Position numbers and translations under genes: made by a program. A DNA stretch of 64,000 nucleotides from VXYL01 sp965199875 (GTDB taxonomy: Bacteria; Pseudomonadota; Gammaproteobacteria; Pseudomonadales; Azotimanducaceae). Location of the stretch: contig OZ241346.1 of NCBI GenBank assembly GCA_965199875.1, forward strand, positions 4,278,001 through 4,342,000, read 5' to 3'. Of this stretch, positions 33,774 through 42,973 are shown piece by piece. Each line of letters starts with the position of its first letter. Position 1 is the first letter of the stretch. The notes under the pieces are model-generated. The model had not been told where the DNA came from and made no database searches. It saw only the letters and a list, made by a program, of their open reading frames with translations.

Positions 33774-35042
33774 GTGAACGAACTGTCCACTGGCCTTCTG
33801 CTGCTGACGACCTTCGTCATGATCCTGCTGTCGGCGTTCTTCTCCGGCTCCGAGACGGCGATGATGGCGCTGAACCGCTATCGCCTGCGCCATCTGGTGA
33901 ACGAGGGCAACCGCAGCGCCCGCAAGGCGAACTGGCTGCTGCAAACGCCGGATCGTCTGCTCGGCGTCATTCTGCTGGGCAACAACCTGGTGATCTTCAT
34001 CGCTGCGTCCTCGGCGACGCTGATCGCCACCCGACTGTGGGGCGAGGCGGTGGGCGCCATCGTCGCGCCGCTGGTGATGACGCCCATTGCGCTGATCTTC
34101 GCGGAAGTGACGCCGAAGACCGTCGCCGCCCGGCGGCCGGAGTTCATTGCCTTCCCCTCGTCCTACGTGCTGCAACCGCTGCTGAAGGTCTGCCATCCGC
34201 TGGTCACCCTCATCAACGCCATCGGCAACTTTCTGGCCGAACCCATGATCTCCCGGGCAAAGAACGAGTCCGACGAGCTGTCCGCGGAAGAACTGCGCAC
34301 CGTCGTCAACGAGCGCACGGCGCTGCCCCGGGAACGCCAGGACATGCTCACCCGCGTGCTGGACATGGAACACGCCACCATCGACGACATCATGGTGCCG
34401 CGCTCCGAGGTGCAGGGCATCGACGTGGAGGACGACCTGAGCGACATCGTCGACGCCATCCGCGGTTCGCAGTACACGCGGCTGCCGGTGTATCGGGAGA
34501 ACATCAACCGCGTGGAGGGCGTTCTGCACCTGCGCCGGGCGGCGCAGTTTCTAAGCCGCGCGGAGTTCACCAAGGCCGACATCGTTCAGGAAGCCGAAGA
34601 GCCGTACTTCGTGCCGGAGGGCACGCCGCTGCCCATTCAGCTGGCGAACTTCCAGAAGGCGCGGCAGCGCATCGCGCTGGTGGTGGACGAGTACGGCGAC
34701 GTGCAGGGGCTGGTCGCCCTGGAGGACATTCTGGAGGAGATCGTCGGCGAGTTCACCACCGACGCGGCCGCGGAACTGGCCGCCGTCCAGCGCCATGAAG
34801 ACGGCGCCCACATCGTCGAAGGCCGGGCGCTGCTGCGCGACATCAACCGCACGCACGGCTGGCAACTGCCCACCTCCGGGCCGCGTACGCTGAACGGCCT
34901 GATCGTCGAGCACCTGGAGTTCATACCCGACGCCAACGTCTGTCTGCGCATCGACCGCTATCAGATCGAAACCATGCAGATAGCCGACAACAGGGTGCGC
35001 ACGGTCAAGGTGCGGGAGCTGCCTTCCGCCGGTGCTTCCTGA
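33774..35042 (+). CDS. CNNM/CorB-CorC family transporter (DUF21-CBS-CorC domains)
   Basis: A 422-residue inner-membrane protein: an N-terminal DUF21 domain with three to four helices (FFSGSETAMMALNRYRLRHL), a CBS pair (MVPRSEVQGIDVEDD and YTRLPVYRENINRVEGVLH), and a C-terminal CorC_HlyC domain (DEYGDVQGLVALEDILEEIVGE). Relatives take part in magnesium or cobalt efflux; often misnamed hemolysin. GTG start at 33774 with AGGAGGG upstream. E. coli has a corB homologue beside ffh too. Its 3' end overlaps the converging DUF2784 gene by 38 bases. Confidence 0.9.
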   Translation: MNELSTGLLLLTTFVMILLSAFFSGSETAMMALNRYRLRHLVNEGNRSARKANWLLQTPDRLLGVILLGNNLVIFIAASSATLIATRLWGEAVGAIVAPLVMTPIALIFAEVTPKTVAARRPEFIAFPSSYVLQPLLKVCHPLVTLINAIGNFLAEPMISRAKNESDELSAEELRTVVNERTALPRERQDMLTRVLDMEHATIDDIMVPRSEVQGIDVEDDLSDIVDAIRGSQYTRLPVYRENINRVEGVLHLRRAAQFLSRAEFTKADIVQEAEEPYFVPEGTPLPIQLANFQKARQRIALVVDEYGDVQGLVALEDILEEIVGEFTTDAAAELAAVQRHEDGAHIVEGRALLRDINRTHGWQLPTSGPRTLNGLIVEHLEFIPDANVCLRIDRYQIETMQIADNRVRTVKVRELPSAGAS

Positions 35043-35382
35043 CGATCCAAGCGTAGACTGCCGCGTTGACGAGAACGACGAAGCTGCCGAGGGCCATGCG
35101 CAGGCCCGGCGTCAGCGTGCCGGGGCGAATCAGGTCCGGATAGAGCAAGGGCAGCAGCAGCCGCGCCACGAAGCCGCCCCCGCCGTCGTCTTCCCGCAGC
35201 GCGAACTCGAGGCTCGTCAGCGGGCACGGCAGATCCGCCAGTTCCACCAGCGCACCCCAGATCGCGGCGGGCAGGTGCAGCCACGCCAGCGCCGGCCAGC
35301 GCAGCACCAGCAGGCCGCCGAGGACGACGAAAACGACGAACGCGAAGTGCGCGGCGACGACGACGTCCGCCGCGCCGATCAC
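35005..35382 (-). CDS. DUF2784 family membrane protein
   Basis: A 125-residue protein with about four hydrophobic segments (VVVAAHFAFVVFVVLGGLLVL first), the CPLTSLEFALR motif with a conserved Cys, and a short basic tail. These features match DUF2784, whose function is unknown. GTG at 35382 overlaps the leuA stop as GTGA, so translation is coupled to leuA; the upstream open frame is antisense to nothing but lies in another frame of leuA and is not coding. Confidence 0.78.
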   Translation of the reverse strand: MIGAADVVVAAHFAFVVFVVLGGLLVLRWPALAWLHLPAAIWGALVELADLPCPLTSLEFALREDDGGGGFVARLLLPLLYPDLIRPGTLTPGLRMALGSFVVLVNAAVYAWIVRKHRRKAAPAP

Positions 35383-37136
35383 TGCCGATGCGTCCAGCGC
35401 CGGTTCACCGCCGAGACGATGGCGGTGAGCGATGCGGTCACGGTGTTGCGACTGACGCCGATGCCGAAGCAGGCGGCGTTGGCGGCGCCGTCGCCGCTGG
35501 TCGGCGTATTGCCAACGGCGGCGGCGTCGCTTACAGCGACGATGCAAATGGCCTTGGCGTCCTTGCCAGCGCCCATCGCCCGTTCGTGGTAGTCGACGAC
35601 GTTCAGCGGTTCGTTCAGCGTCGACACCATGCCGTTGACGAATGCCTCGATGGGGCCGGTGCCCTGTCCGGCCACCATCACCTGGCCGTCCGGCACGGTG
35701 AGCTTCGCCGTGCAGTACTGCGCCCCGTCGTCGCCATGGCCCAGGTCGTAGTGGTCCAGCCGGTACGGGCCGCTCTCGATCAGGTATTCGGCTTGCAGCG
35801 CTTCGAGTATCTCCTCCGGGCGCACTTCCCGGTCCAGGCGTTCGGTGAGCATCTGCACCGACTTCGAGAACTCCACCAGCATGGCGCGGGGCAGCAGGAT
35901 GCCGAAGTGTTCCTCGAGCACGAAGCCGACGCCGCCCTTGCCGGACTGGCTGTTGACGCGCACGGTCTCCTTGTAGGAGCTGCCGACGTCCGCCGGGTCG
36001 ATGGGCAGGTACGGTACTTCCCAGTGCGCCCGGTCCACCCGCGCCATGCCCTTGCGGATGGCGTCCTGATGCGATCCCGAGAAGGCCGTGAAGACCAGAT
36101 CGCCGGCGTAGGGATGGCGTTCGTGAACAGACAGCTTGTTGACGGCCTCGACGGTCTCGCGGATGCGCGGCATGTCGCGGAAGTCGAGCTGCGGGTCGAC
36201 GCCTTGGGAGAACAGATTCATCGCCACGGTCACGAGGTCGCAGTTGCCGGTGCGTTCGCCGTTGCCGAACAGCGTGCCTTCCACCCGCTCGGCGCCGGCC
36301 ATCAGCGCCAGTTCGGTGGCCGCGACGCCGGTGCCGCGGTCGTTGTGCGTGTGCAGGCTGACCACCACCCGCTCGCGTTCGGGGAAGTGGCGGATGAACC
36401 ACTCGATCTGATCGGCGTAGACGTTCGGCGTCGCCATCTCCACGGTAGACGGCAGGTTGACGATGATCGGCGCCTCCGTCGTGGCCCCCCACTCGTCCGC
36501 CACCGCGGCGCAGATGTCGACGGCGAAGTCCAGCTCGGTGCCGGTGAAGCTCTCGGGCGAGTACTCGAAGGCGACGTTGGTGCCGGCGAGGTGCTTGACG
36601 CCCTCCTTGACCACGCCGGTGCCTTCGACGGCGAGGTCGACGATGCCGGCGCGGTCCATGTTGAAGACCACCCGGCGCTGCAACTCGGAGGTGGAATTGT
36701 AGAGGTGGAAGATGGCGTTGGGCGCGCCTTGCAAGGCTTCCACGGTGCGCTCGATGAGTTCGGTGCGCGCCTGGCAGAGCACCTGGACGGTCACGTTGTC
36801 GGGCACCATGCCGCGCTCGATGATGCTGCGGATGAAGTCGTAGTCGGGCTGCGAGGCGGCGGGAAATCCCACTTCGATCTCGACGAAGCCCACCTGCAGC
36901 AGCAGCTCGAACAGGCGCAGCTTTTCGTCCACGTTCATCGGATCGATCAGCGCTTGGTTGCCGTCGCGCAAGTCGACGCTGCACCAGCGCGGCGGCGCGT
37001 CGAGCACGCGGTTCGGCCACTGCCGGTCGGGCAAGTGGACCGGCGCGAAGGGATGGTACTTGCTGCTCGGCATGGCGCCTTGGCGGCTGCCGACCCGGGC
37101 CGCCGGCAAGGCGGCATCTTGTTGCTGCACGGTCAT
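35379..37136 (-). CDS. leuA: 2-isopropylmalate synthase (long, LeuA type 2)
   Basis: A 585-residue enzyme condensing acetyl-CoA and 2-oxoisovalerate, first committed step of leucine synthesis. Catalytic TIM barrel with VDLRDGNQALIDPM near the start, EVGFPAASQPDYDF, and the metal-binding SLHTHNDRGTG plus LFGNGERTGNCDLV; a C-terminal LeuA dimer (regulatory) domain with the VNGMVSTLNEPLNVVDYHE region. The longer form resembles actinobacterial and fungal LeuA. Ribosome site AAAGGG before ATG. A leucine-rich leader frame lies upstream, suggesting leucine control. leuB, leuC and leuD are not adjacent. Confidence 0.95.
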   Translation of the reverse strand: MTVQQQDAALPAARVGSRQGAMPSSKYHPFAPVHLPDRQWPNRVLDAPPRWCSVDLRDGNQALIDPMNVDEKLRLFELLLQVGFVEIEVGFPAASQPDYDFIRSIIERGMVPDNVTVQVLCQARTELIERTVEALQGAPNAIFHLYNSTSELQRRVVFNMDRAGIVDLAVEGTGVVKEGVKHLAGTNVAFEYSPESFTGTELDFAVDICAAVADEWGATTEAPIIVNLPSTVEMATPNVYADQIEWFIRHFPERERVVVSLHTHNDRGTGVAATELALMAGAERVEGTLFGNGERTGNCDLVTVAMNLFSQGVDPQLDFRDMPRIRETVEAVNKLSVHERHPYAGDLVFTAFSGSHQDAIRKGMARVDRAHWEVPYLPIDPADVGSSYKETVRVNSQSGKGGVGFVLEEHFGILLPRAMLVEFSKSVQMLTERLDREVRPEEILEALQAEYLIESGPYRLDHYDLGHGDDGAQYCTAKLTVPDGQVMVAGQGTGPIEAFVNGMVSTLNEPLNVVDYHERAMGAGKDAKAICIVAVSDAAAVGNTPTSGDGAANAACFGIGVSRNTVTASLTAIVSAVNRRWTHRQ

Positions 37137-37207
37137 CGGTAAACCCTTTCGTCCAAAGTGCGGGGGGTTGACGGTGGGCTAACTCGGCCCTGATGCGTGA
37201 GAACGTA

Positions 37208-37341
37208 TGCCGGCTAAGCCGGCAGTAGCAGCAGATGCAGGATCGTCCCCCCGGCAGACGGGAGGCGGCGACAGGCAGTGGCGAAGGATCGAGTCACGGC
37301 GCGTACACTTGGCTCGCGGGTTTCAGCTTGAGCGGACTATA
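37208..37341 (-). promoter_or_regulatory. Leucine-rich leader region of leuA (putative attenuator)
   Basis: On the leuA strand a frame from GTG 37297 to TAG 37214 encodes 27 residues ending in LHLLLLPA, five Leu codons in six. The stop lies inside a perfect hairpin (TGCCGGC arms, 37208-37214 and 37218-37224, 3-base loop). A TATAGT -10-like hexamer is at 37341-37336 with no good -35. The design resembles ribosome-mediated attenuation of leu operons, but no T-run terminator is seen before leuA and the leader lacks a good ribosome site. Confidence 0.55.
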
Positions 37342-37411
37342 GCGCAGATGGGCGCCGCCGTGCCAGCGCCGCTTCGGCGCCGGCGCAGCCGGTGCTTGGG
37401 CGTGGCAGCGG

Positions 37412-38410
37412 TCAGCGCGTCTCGGCGGCAAGCGCGTCTAGGAACTCGGCTTCGTTCCTGCATGCGAAAGCAGCGGCGACCAGCTGCGACGGCGTGTACG
37501 CGGCGAGGCGATAGGCGTTGTCATCCGCGAGGAAGCCAGGCGAACAGACGATGCCGCGCTCGGCGAGGATCTGCCGTACGGTCTCTGCTCGCTCACCGGC
37601 CTGCCGCGCGCCCGCGTGCCGCCGCGGAGGGTTGACGAGCGGCCCGCCGGATGTGCGTTCTCTCTGGCCCAAGGCGCGTCCTACGCGCTCCAGCGCCGCC
37701 CAAGTGTCGGCGGACCTCGCGGGCTCGTTCAGCGCGCGATGGATCTCGTCCGCCGTCCAGCCGGGAAGTGCCCGGCTTGCCGTCGCCTCGTCGTAGCGGC
37801 CGGACTTCGCGCAGAGCACGTGGATCGTCAACCCGGGCGGTCGTCGCGAACGGCCCTGGCGCTCAGCCTCCGGCACCTCTACCCACACCTCCGGGAAGCG
37901 CCAATGCTCGTACTCGCGGAGCTTCCGACGCCGCACGTCCGTGGTGTGGTCCACCTCCAGCACCACGTCCGGCGGTGCTTCGCTGCCCAGCACCGACGCC
38001 GGATGGCGCAAGGTCTGGCCCCGGCTGGCATCCAGATACACGGTTTGATCCGCCTCCATCGCGCGAACGTGCTTGCCATCGGCGTCGCGCTCGTAGAAGG
38101 TGGTGGCGCCGCAGCACTCGATGGCCGCGCCACGCGCCTCGCCGATGCGATCCAGCAGCGCCGCCAGGCGGTGGGCCGGCCGCTCGTGGACGGCGCTGGC
38201 GGCCTCGCGCACCATCCACGCCACGCCGCTTTCGCGGTCCCAGTATTCGATGCGCTGACCATCCTCCATGCGCACCTGGGCGGCGTCCATGGGCACGGCG
38301 CGGCAGCCGGGAAAGCCGGCTTCGTCGGCAGAAGGCGGCCGACCGACGTTGCCGCGGCGGGCCGGCCGGCGCATCCCGGCGTGGTGGTAGGTGGCGCGTG
38401 GTTCGCTCAT
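37412..38410 (-). CDS. Uma2-family (DUF820) putative endonuclease-fold protein
   Basis: A 332-residue protein. The middle holds the PD-(D/E)xK-like core of the Uma2/DUF820 family: PDVVLEVDHTTDVRRRKLREYEHW followed by FPEVWVEVP (in outline: PDVVLEVD, RRRKLxxYE, EVWVEV), and an N-terminal region with MEDGQRIEYWDRESG typical of the family. Uma2 proteins are abundant in cyanobacteria and some marine bacteria and their role is unsettled. A C-terminal extension with a helix rich in Arg is not recognised. It sits alone between leuA and purL and begins in an AT-rich island. Confidence 0.75.
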   Translation of the reverse strand: MSEPRATYHHAGMRRPARRGNVGRPPSADEAGFPGCRAVPMDAAQVRMEDGQRIEYWDRESGVAWMVREAASAVHERPAHRLAALLDRIGEARGAAIECCGATTFYERDADGKHVRAMEADQTVYLDASRGQTLRHPASVLGSEAPPDVVLEVDHTTDVRRRKLREYEHWRFPEVWVEVPEAERQGRSRRPPGLTIHVLCAKSGRYDEATASRALPGWTADEIHRALNEPARSADTWAALERVGRALGQRERTSGGPLVNPPRRHAGARQAGERAETVRQILAERGIVCSPGFLADDNAYRLAAYTPSQLVAAAFACRNEAEFLDALAAETR

Positions 38411-38454
38411 GCAGTCAGCCTAGCCAAGGCTCCGTTGTTTGGCAAGTATTTTTT

Positions 38455-38486
38455 CAGAAAAATCAATATCGTACAGAAGTGTACGA
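38455..38486 (-). terminator. Rho-independent terminator after purL
   Basis: On the purL strand TCGTACA-CTTC-TGTACGA (7-base stem, 4-base loop, 38486 to 38469) is followed by a T-rich tract ATATTGATTTTTC. It lies 14 bases after the purL stop and is the best textbook terminator in the window. The AT-rich tract is also unusual for this GC-rich sequence and leads into the Uma2 gene. Confidence 0.8.
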
Positions 38487-38499
38487 GGCTCGCGTTGCG

Positions 38500-41400
38500 C
38501 TAGCCGAGCGCCACCCGGGCGTTGCGGAACAGCCGCAGCCATGGGCCGTCTTCGCCCCAGCGGTCGTCCTGCCAGGAGTTCTGCACGGCGCGAAACACCC
38601 GCTCCGGATGCGGCATCGAGGCCAGCACGCGGCCGTTGGCGGCGCTGATGCCGGCCAGTCCGCGCTCGGCGCCGTTGGGATTCAAGGGATAGCGTTCGGT
38701 GGCCTGGCCGCCGGCGTCCGCGTATTGCAGGGCGACGCCGCCGCCGCGCAGCAAGTCGTCGAAACCCGCATCCGCGTCGAACTCGGCCCGGCCCTCGCCG
38801 TGGGCAACCGGCGTCGGCAGCAGAGCGCCGGCCATGCCAGCCAGCCACGGCGAGTCCGACTCGTTGACGCGCAGCAGAATCGTCCGCGCCTCGAATCGTT
38901 CCGAACGATTGGCGACGAAGCGCGGCCACGTCGAAGCGCCCGGGATCAGTTCGCGCAGGGCGGCGAGCATCTGGGCGCCGTTGCAGACGCCAAGCGTCAG
39001 CGTGTCGCGGCGAAAGAACGAGGCGAAGGCGTCGCGCACCGCCGGCTTGAACAGGATCGACTTCGCCCAGCCGCCGCCGCCGCCGAGCACGTCGCCGTAG
39101 GAGAAGCCGCCGCAGGCGGCCAGCGCCTGGAAGCCGTCGAGCAGCGCAGGCGCGTCGAACACGTCGCTCATATGCACGTCCACGGCGTCGAAGCCGGCGC
39201 GATGGAAGGCCGCCGCCATCTCGATCTGGCCGTTGACGCCCTGCTCGCGCAGAATCGCCACCCGCGGGCGAACGCCGCTGGCGACGTAGGGCGCCGCCAC
39301 GCCGTCGTCGGTGCGGTAGCCGGCCGCGAACGCCAGCGTCGGCCCGGTCTCGGCAATGGCGGCGAACTCCGCATCCGCGCAGGCGGCATCGTCGCGACGG
39401 CGCTGCATGGCATGGCTGGTGGCCGCCCAGGCGCGTTCGAGGTCGCCGCGCGTGGACGCGAAGACCTCCTTGCCCGCGGCGTGGACGACGACGCGCTGAT
39501 CGTGGCGCGGTTCGGCCACCCGGGCGATGCGCAAGCCGGCTACGTTCGCCGCCTCGCGGACTTCCCGTTCGCGGCCGCCGAAGACGCCGATCACGACGCC
39601 GAGTTCTTCGGCGAAGAGGTCGGCCACGGCGTCTTCCGCGACGAAGATGTCCATGCCGCGGCCAGACGCGAACGCCATCTCCAAGAGCGTGGTCAAGAGT
39701 CCGCCATCGGAACGGTCGTGGTAGCAGCCGATGCAGCCGTGTTCGCGCAGCTGGCCGACCAGCTCCAGCAGTGCCTTGAAGTCCCGATGGCTGTCGACGT
39801 CCGGCGGATGGTCGCCCAAGGCGCCAAAGCACTGCGCCAGGGCGCTGCCGCCCAAGCGGCGCTGGAGCGCGAACGCCGGTTCGACGAGCCACAGCGCGGC
39901 TGGCACGTCCTGCCGATCCGCTTGGTCGGCACCGCGAGCATGGATGGCTGCGGCGCTGCCCGGCGGCCAGCGCACCGTCGCGTCGATGTCCGGCGTCAGC
40001 GTCGGGCGCACGTCGGCCAGCGGCGCGACCGCAGTGACGTTGAGCGTCACTGGCGAGACCACCGTGTGCTCCTGCCACGCCGTGCGCATGGAAAGGCTGT
40101 CCTTGCCCACGGGGATGGCGATGCCGAGGTGCCGGCACAGCGAAGCCGCGGCCTCGACGGCCTCGAACAGCGCCTGGTCTTCGCCCTCGTGGCCGGCCGC
40201 GGCCATCCAGTTCGCCGACAGCACGGTGCGCTCGAGGTCGGCCGGCGCGGCGAACAGATTGGTCAGAGCTTCCGCGATCGCCATGCGCGCCGCCGCTGCC
40301 GGATGCGTCACCGCCAGCGGCGCCCGCTCGCCCATCGCCATCGCTTCGCCGCGATAGCTGTGGAAGTCGGCCAGCGTCACGGCGCAGTCCGCCACCGGCA
40401 CCTGCCGCCTGCCGACCATCTGATCCCGCGCCACCAGGCCGCTGATGCTGCGGTCGCCGATGGTCACCAGGAACTTCTTGCTGGCGACCGCCGGAAAGCG
40501 CAGCACGCGGTCGATGGCCGTAGCCAGGTCGATGCCATGGTGGTCGAACGGCAACGCCGGGCGCGGCGTCGTCTCGAAGGTGCGCAACGGCCTCGGCGGG
40601 TTGCCGAACAAGGCCGCCATCGGCATGTCCACCACCGTCTCTTGCCGCTCGGCATCCGTCACCAGCAGGTGCCGCTCGGCAGTGGCCTCGCCGACCACCG
40701 CGAAGGGGCAGCGTTCGCGCCGGCAGAACGCCTCGAATGCCGGCAGGTCGGCCGCGGCGATGGCAAGCACGTAGCGCTCCTGGGCCTCGTTGCACCAGAC
40801 TTCCATGGGCGACATGCCGCGATCCGCGTTCGGCACGGCGCGCAGCTCGATGCGCCCGCCCAAGTTGGCCTCCTGCAGCAGTTCCGGCAGGGCGTTGGCG
40901 AGGCCGCCAGCGCCGACGTCGTGGATCAGGCGGATGGGATTGGCGCCGCCAAGCGCGGTGCAGCAGTCGATGACCTCCTGGCAGCGACGCTGCATCTCGG
41001 CGTTGTCGCGCTGCACCGAGGCGAAGTCCAGATCCTCGTCGGCCTCGCCGGAGCTCAAGCTCGATGCCGCGCCGCCGCCCAGGCCGATGAGCATGGCCGG
41101 GCCGCCGAGCACCACCAGCTTGACGCCGGCGGACATCTCTTTGGCAGCCACCAGTTCGGCGGCGACGCCGCCGACGCCGCCGGCGATCATCACCGGCTTG
41201 TGATAGCCCCAGGTCTCCTCCGGGCGATGGCTCTGGTGTTCGAAGGTGCGGAAGTAGCCGGCCAGGCAGGGGCGGCCGAACTCGTTGTTGAAGGCCGCGG
41301 CGCCCAAGGGCGCTTGCAGCATAATCTGCTGCGCCGAGGCGATGCGCTGCGGTTTCGACGTCCTCGGCGACCACGGCTCGGCTTCGTCGAGATTGAGGTG

Positions 41401-42402
41401 GCTGGTGGTGAAGCCCACCACGCCAGCCTTCGGCTTGGAGCCGCGCCCGACCGCGCCTTCGTCGCGGATCTCGCCGCCGGAACCCGTGGCGGCGCCCGGA
41501 TACGGCGAGATGGCCGTCGGATGGTTGTGCGTTTCCACTTTGACCAGGAGCTGGGTTGGGCTTGGCTGCCGGCGATACAGACCATCGGCGCCGGGCAGGA
41601 AGCGCGTATCGGCATCGCCCCGCACCACGGCGGCGTTGTCGTGGTAGGCCGAGACGATGCCCGGCACCGCCTCGCTGGTACGCCGGATGCGGGCGAACAG
41701 CGACTCGCGGGGTTCGCGTTCGCCATCCACGCGCCACCGCGCATTGAAGATCTTGTGCCGACAGTGCTCCGAGTTGGCCTGCGCGAACATCATCAGCTCG
41801 GCATCGGTGGGATCGCGCCCCAGTTCGCCGAACACCTGCGCCAGGTAGTCCACTTCCGCAACCGACAAGGCGAGGCCCATGCGCTCGTTCGCCGCCGCCA
41901 TCACCTGGCGTGGCGCATCGCCTAGCGCGATGCGGCCGAGCGGCCGGCTGGCGCTCTCGGCAGCAAGCGACGCGAAGTCGTCGCCAAAGACGACGGTCTG
42001 CGTCATGCGGTCGTACAGCAGCTCCGGGCACCGCCTGGGCGCACCGTCGAAGTACCAGCGCACGCCCCGTTCCACCCGACTCACCGTCGTCAAGCCGCAG
42101 CGATGGAAGATGTCCGTGGCCTTGCTGGCCCAAGGGGAAATGGTGCCCGGACGCGGCACGGCGACGCAGTACGGCGCACCGATCTTCTCCGGCAGGCCGC
42201 GCCGCGGGCCGTAGCGCAGCAACTCCGCGGCGATGCGCCGCTGCCCGGCGTCGAGTTCGCCGTCGAGGAACAGGAAGTGGACGAACTCCGCGAAGAGGCC
42301 GCGCACGCCCGGTTCCTGGCGTTGGATGCGCTCTCGGTGGCTGGCCAGACGAGCGCGCGAGAGCGCCGGCGGCCCGCTGAGGACTTCAAGACGCAGCGGC
42401 AT
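38500..42402 (-). CDS. purL: Phosphoribosylformylglycinamidine synthase, single-chain
   Basis: A 1300-residue large-type FGAM synthase of purine synthesis. Order: N-terminal PurS-like domain, linker, two AIRS-like halves (VKVETHNHPTAISPYPGA; IHDVGAGGLANALPELL), and a C-terminal class I glutaminase with VAILREQGVNGQIEM, CGGFSYGDVLGGG (nucleophile Cys in AACGGFSYGD) and ending PHPERVFR. ATG at 42402 is preferred to the GTG two codons earlier. Single-chain PurL is typical of gamma- and betaproteobacteria. It lies downstream of tadA/guaA/guaB on the same strand with a 76-base gap, a purine cluster. Confidence 0.97.
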   Translation of the reverse strand: MPLRLEVLSGPPALSRARLASHRERIQRQEPGVRGLFAEFVHFLFLDGELDAGQRRIAAELLRYGPRRGLPEKIGAPYCVAVPRPGTISPWASKATDIFHRCGLTTVSRVERGVRWYFDGAPRRCPELLYDRMTQTVVFGDDFASLAAESASRPLGRIALGDAPRQVMAAANERMGLALSVAEVDYLAQVFGELGRDPTDAELMMFAQANSEHCRHKIFNARWRVDGEREPRESLFARIRRTSEAVPGIVSAYHDNAAVVRGDADTRFLPGADGLYRRQPSPTQLLVKVETHNHPTAISPYPGAATGSGGEIRDEGAVGRGSKPKAGVVGFTTSHLNLDEAEPWSPRTSKPQRIASAQQIMLQAPLGAAAFNNEFGRPCLAGYFRTFEHQSHRPEETWGYHKPVMIAGGVGGVAAELVAAKEMSAGVKLVVLGGPAMLIGLGGGAASSLSSGEADEDLDFASVQRDNAEMQRRCQEVIDCCTALGGANPIRLIHDVGAGGLANALPELLQEANLGGRIELRAVPNADRGMSPMEVWCNEAQERYVLAIAAADLPAFEAFCRRERCPFAVVGEATAERHLLVTDAERQETVVDMPMAALFGNPPRPLRTFETTPRPALPFDHHGIDLATAIDRVLRFPAVASKKFLVTIGDRSISGLVARDQMVGRRQVPVADCAVTLADFHSYRGEAMAMGERAPLAVTHPAAAARMAIAEALTNLFAAPADLERTVLSANWMAAAGHEGEDQALFEAVEAAASLCRHLGIAIPVGKDSLSMRTAWQEHTVVSPVTLNVTAVAPLADVRPTLTPDIDATVRWPPGSAAAIHARGADQADRQDVPAALWLVEPAFALQRRLGGSALAQCFGALGDHPPDVDSHRDFKALLELVGQLREHGCIGCYHDRSDGGLLTTLLEMAFASGRGMDIFVAEDAVADLFAEELGVVIGVFGGREREVREAANVAGLRIARVAEPRHDQRVVVHAAGKEVFASTRGDLERAWAATSHAMQRRRDDAACADAEFAAIAETGPTLAFAAGYRTDDGVAAPYVASGVRPRVAILREQGVNGQIEMAAAFHRAGFDAVDVHMSDVFDAPALLDGFQALAACGGFSYGDVLGGGGGWAKSILFKPAVRDAFASFFRRDTLTLGVCNGAQMLAALRELIPGASTWPRFVANRSERFEARTILLRVNESDSPWLAGMAGALLPTPVAHGEGRAEFDADAGFDDLLRGGGVALQYADAGGQATERYPLNPNGAERGLAGISAANGRVLASMPHPERVFRAVQNSWQDDRWGEDGPWLRLFRNARVALG

Positions 42403-42478
42403 CGGCACGGGAACTAGGCGGCGCCAGTGGCATGGACTTTTCGTCGCGGCCTTCGCCCGGCGAATGCGCTGCCGACTC

Positions 42479-42973
42479 TCAACGCCGCGCCGCGAAGAAC
42501 GCCTGCAGCAACGCCGCGCACTCCGCGGCCAGCACGCCGCCGGCCACTTCCACCCGATGGTTGACGGCCCGGCTTTGCAGCACCCGAGCGGCGCTTTCGA
42601 CGGCGCCCGTCTTGGGTTCAGCGCTGCCGTAGACGAGGCGTTCGATGCGCGCGTGAACCAGCGCGCCCGCGCACATCAGGCAGGGTTCCACGGTGACGTA
42701 GAGCGCCGAGCCCGGCAGCCGGTAGTTGCCAAGCCGCCGCGCCGCCGCGCGAATGGCGGCGATTTCCGCGTGCAGCGTCGGGTCCGCAGCGGCGATGGGG
42801 CGATTGCGGCCGCTGCCGATCACCTCGCCGTCGCGCACCACCACGGCACCCACCGGCACTTCGCCGGCGGCCCCGGCGCATTGCGCTTCGGCAAGCGCCA
42901 GACGCATCCAGCGCTCGTCGCCCGCCGCCGACGCGGCGGTCGGGGCCGATGCGGTCGGGGCGTCTACTCCCAT
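42479..42973 (-). CDS. tadA: tRNA-specific adenosine deaminase
   Basis: A 164-residue zinc deaminase that makes inosine at tRNA-Arg position 34. Zinc ligands and proton shuttle: TLHAEIAAIR (HAE) and VEPCLMCAGALVHARI (PCxxC); RLVYGSAEPKTGA is typical of TadA. The first 22 residues are low-complexity; the overlap of the frame with guaA is 10 bases and an internal ATG at 42907 would start nearer the domain. Same strand and order as guaB-guaA. Confidence 0.94.
   Translation of the reverse strand: MGVDAPTASAPTAASAAGDERWMRLALAEAQCAGAAGEVPVGAVVVRDGEVIGSGRNRPIAAADPTLHAEIAAIRAAARRLGNYRLPGSALYVTVEPCLMCAGALVHARIERLVYGSAEPKTGAVESAARVLQSRAVNHRVEVAGGVLAAECAALLQAFFAARR

Noticed and set aside
35388..37142. 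A 584-codon plus-strand open frame opposite leuA
   Set aside because: Antisense shadow with no motif; leuA on the minus strand is unmistakable.
37651..41925. A 1424-codon plus-strand open frame
   Set aside because: Antisense to purL and the Uma2 gene; low-complexity Arg/Ala/Gly/His composition typical of GC-rich shadow frames.
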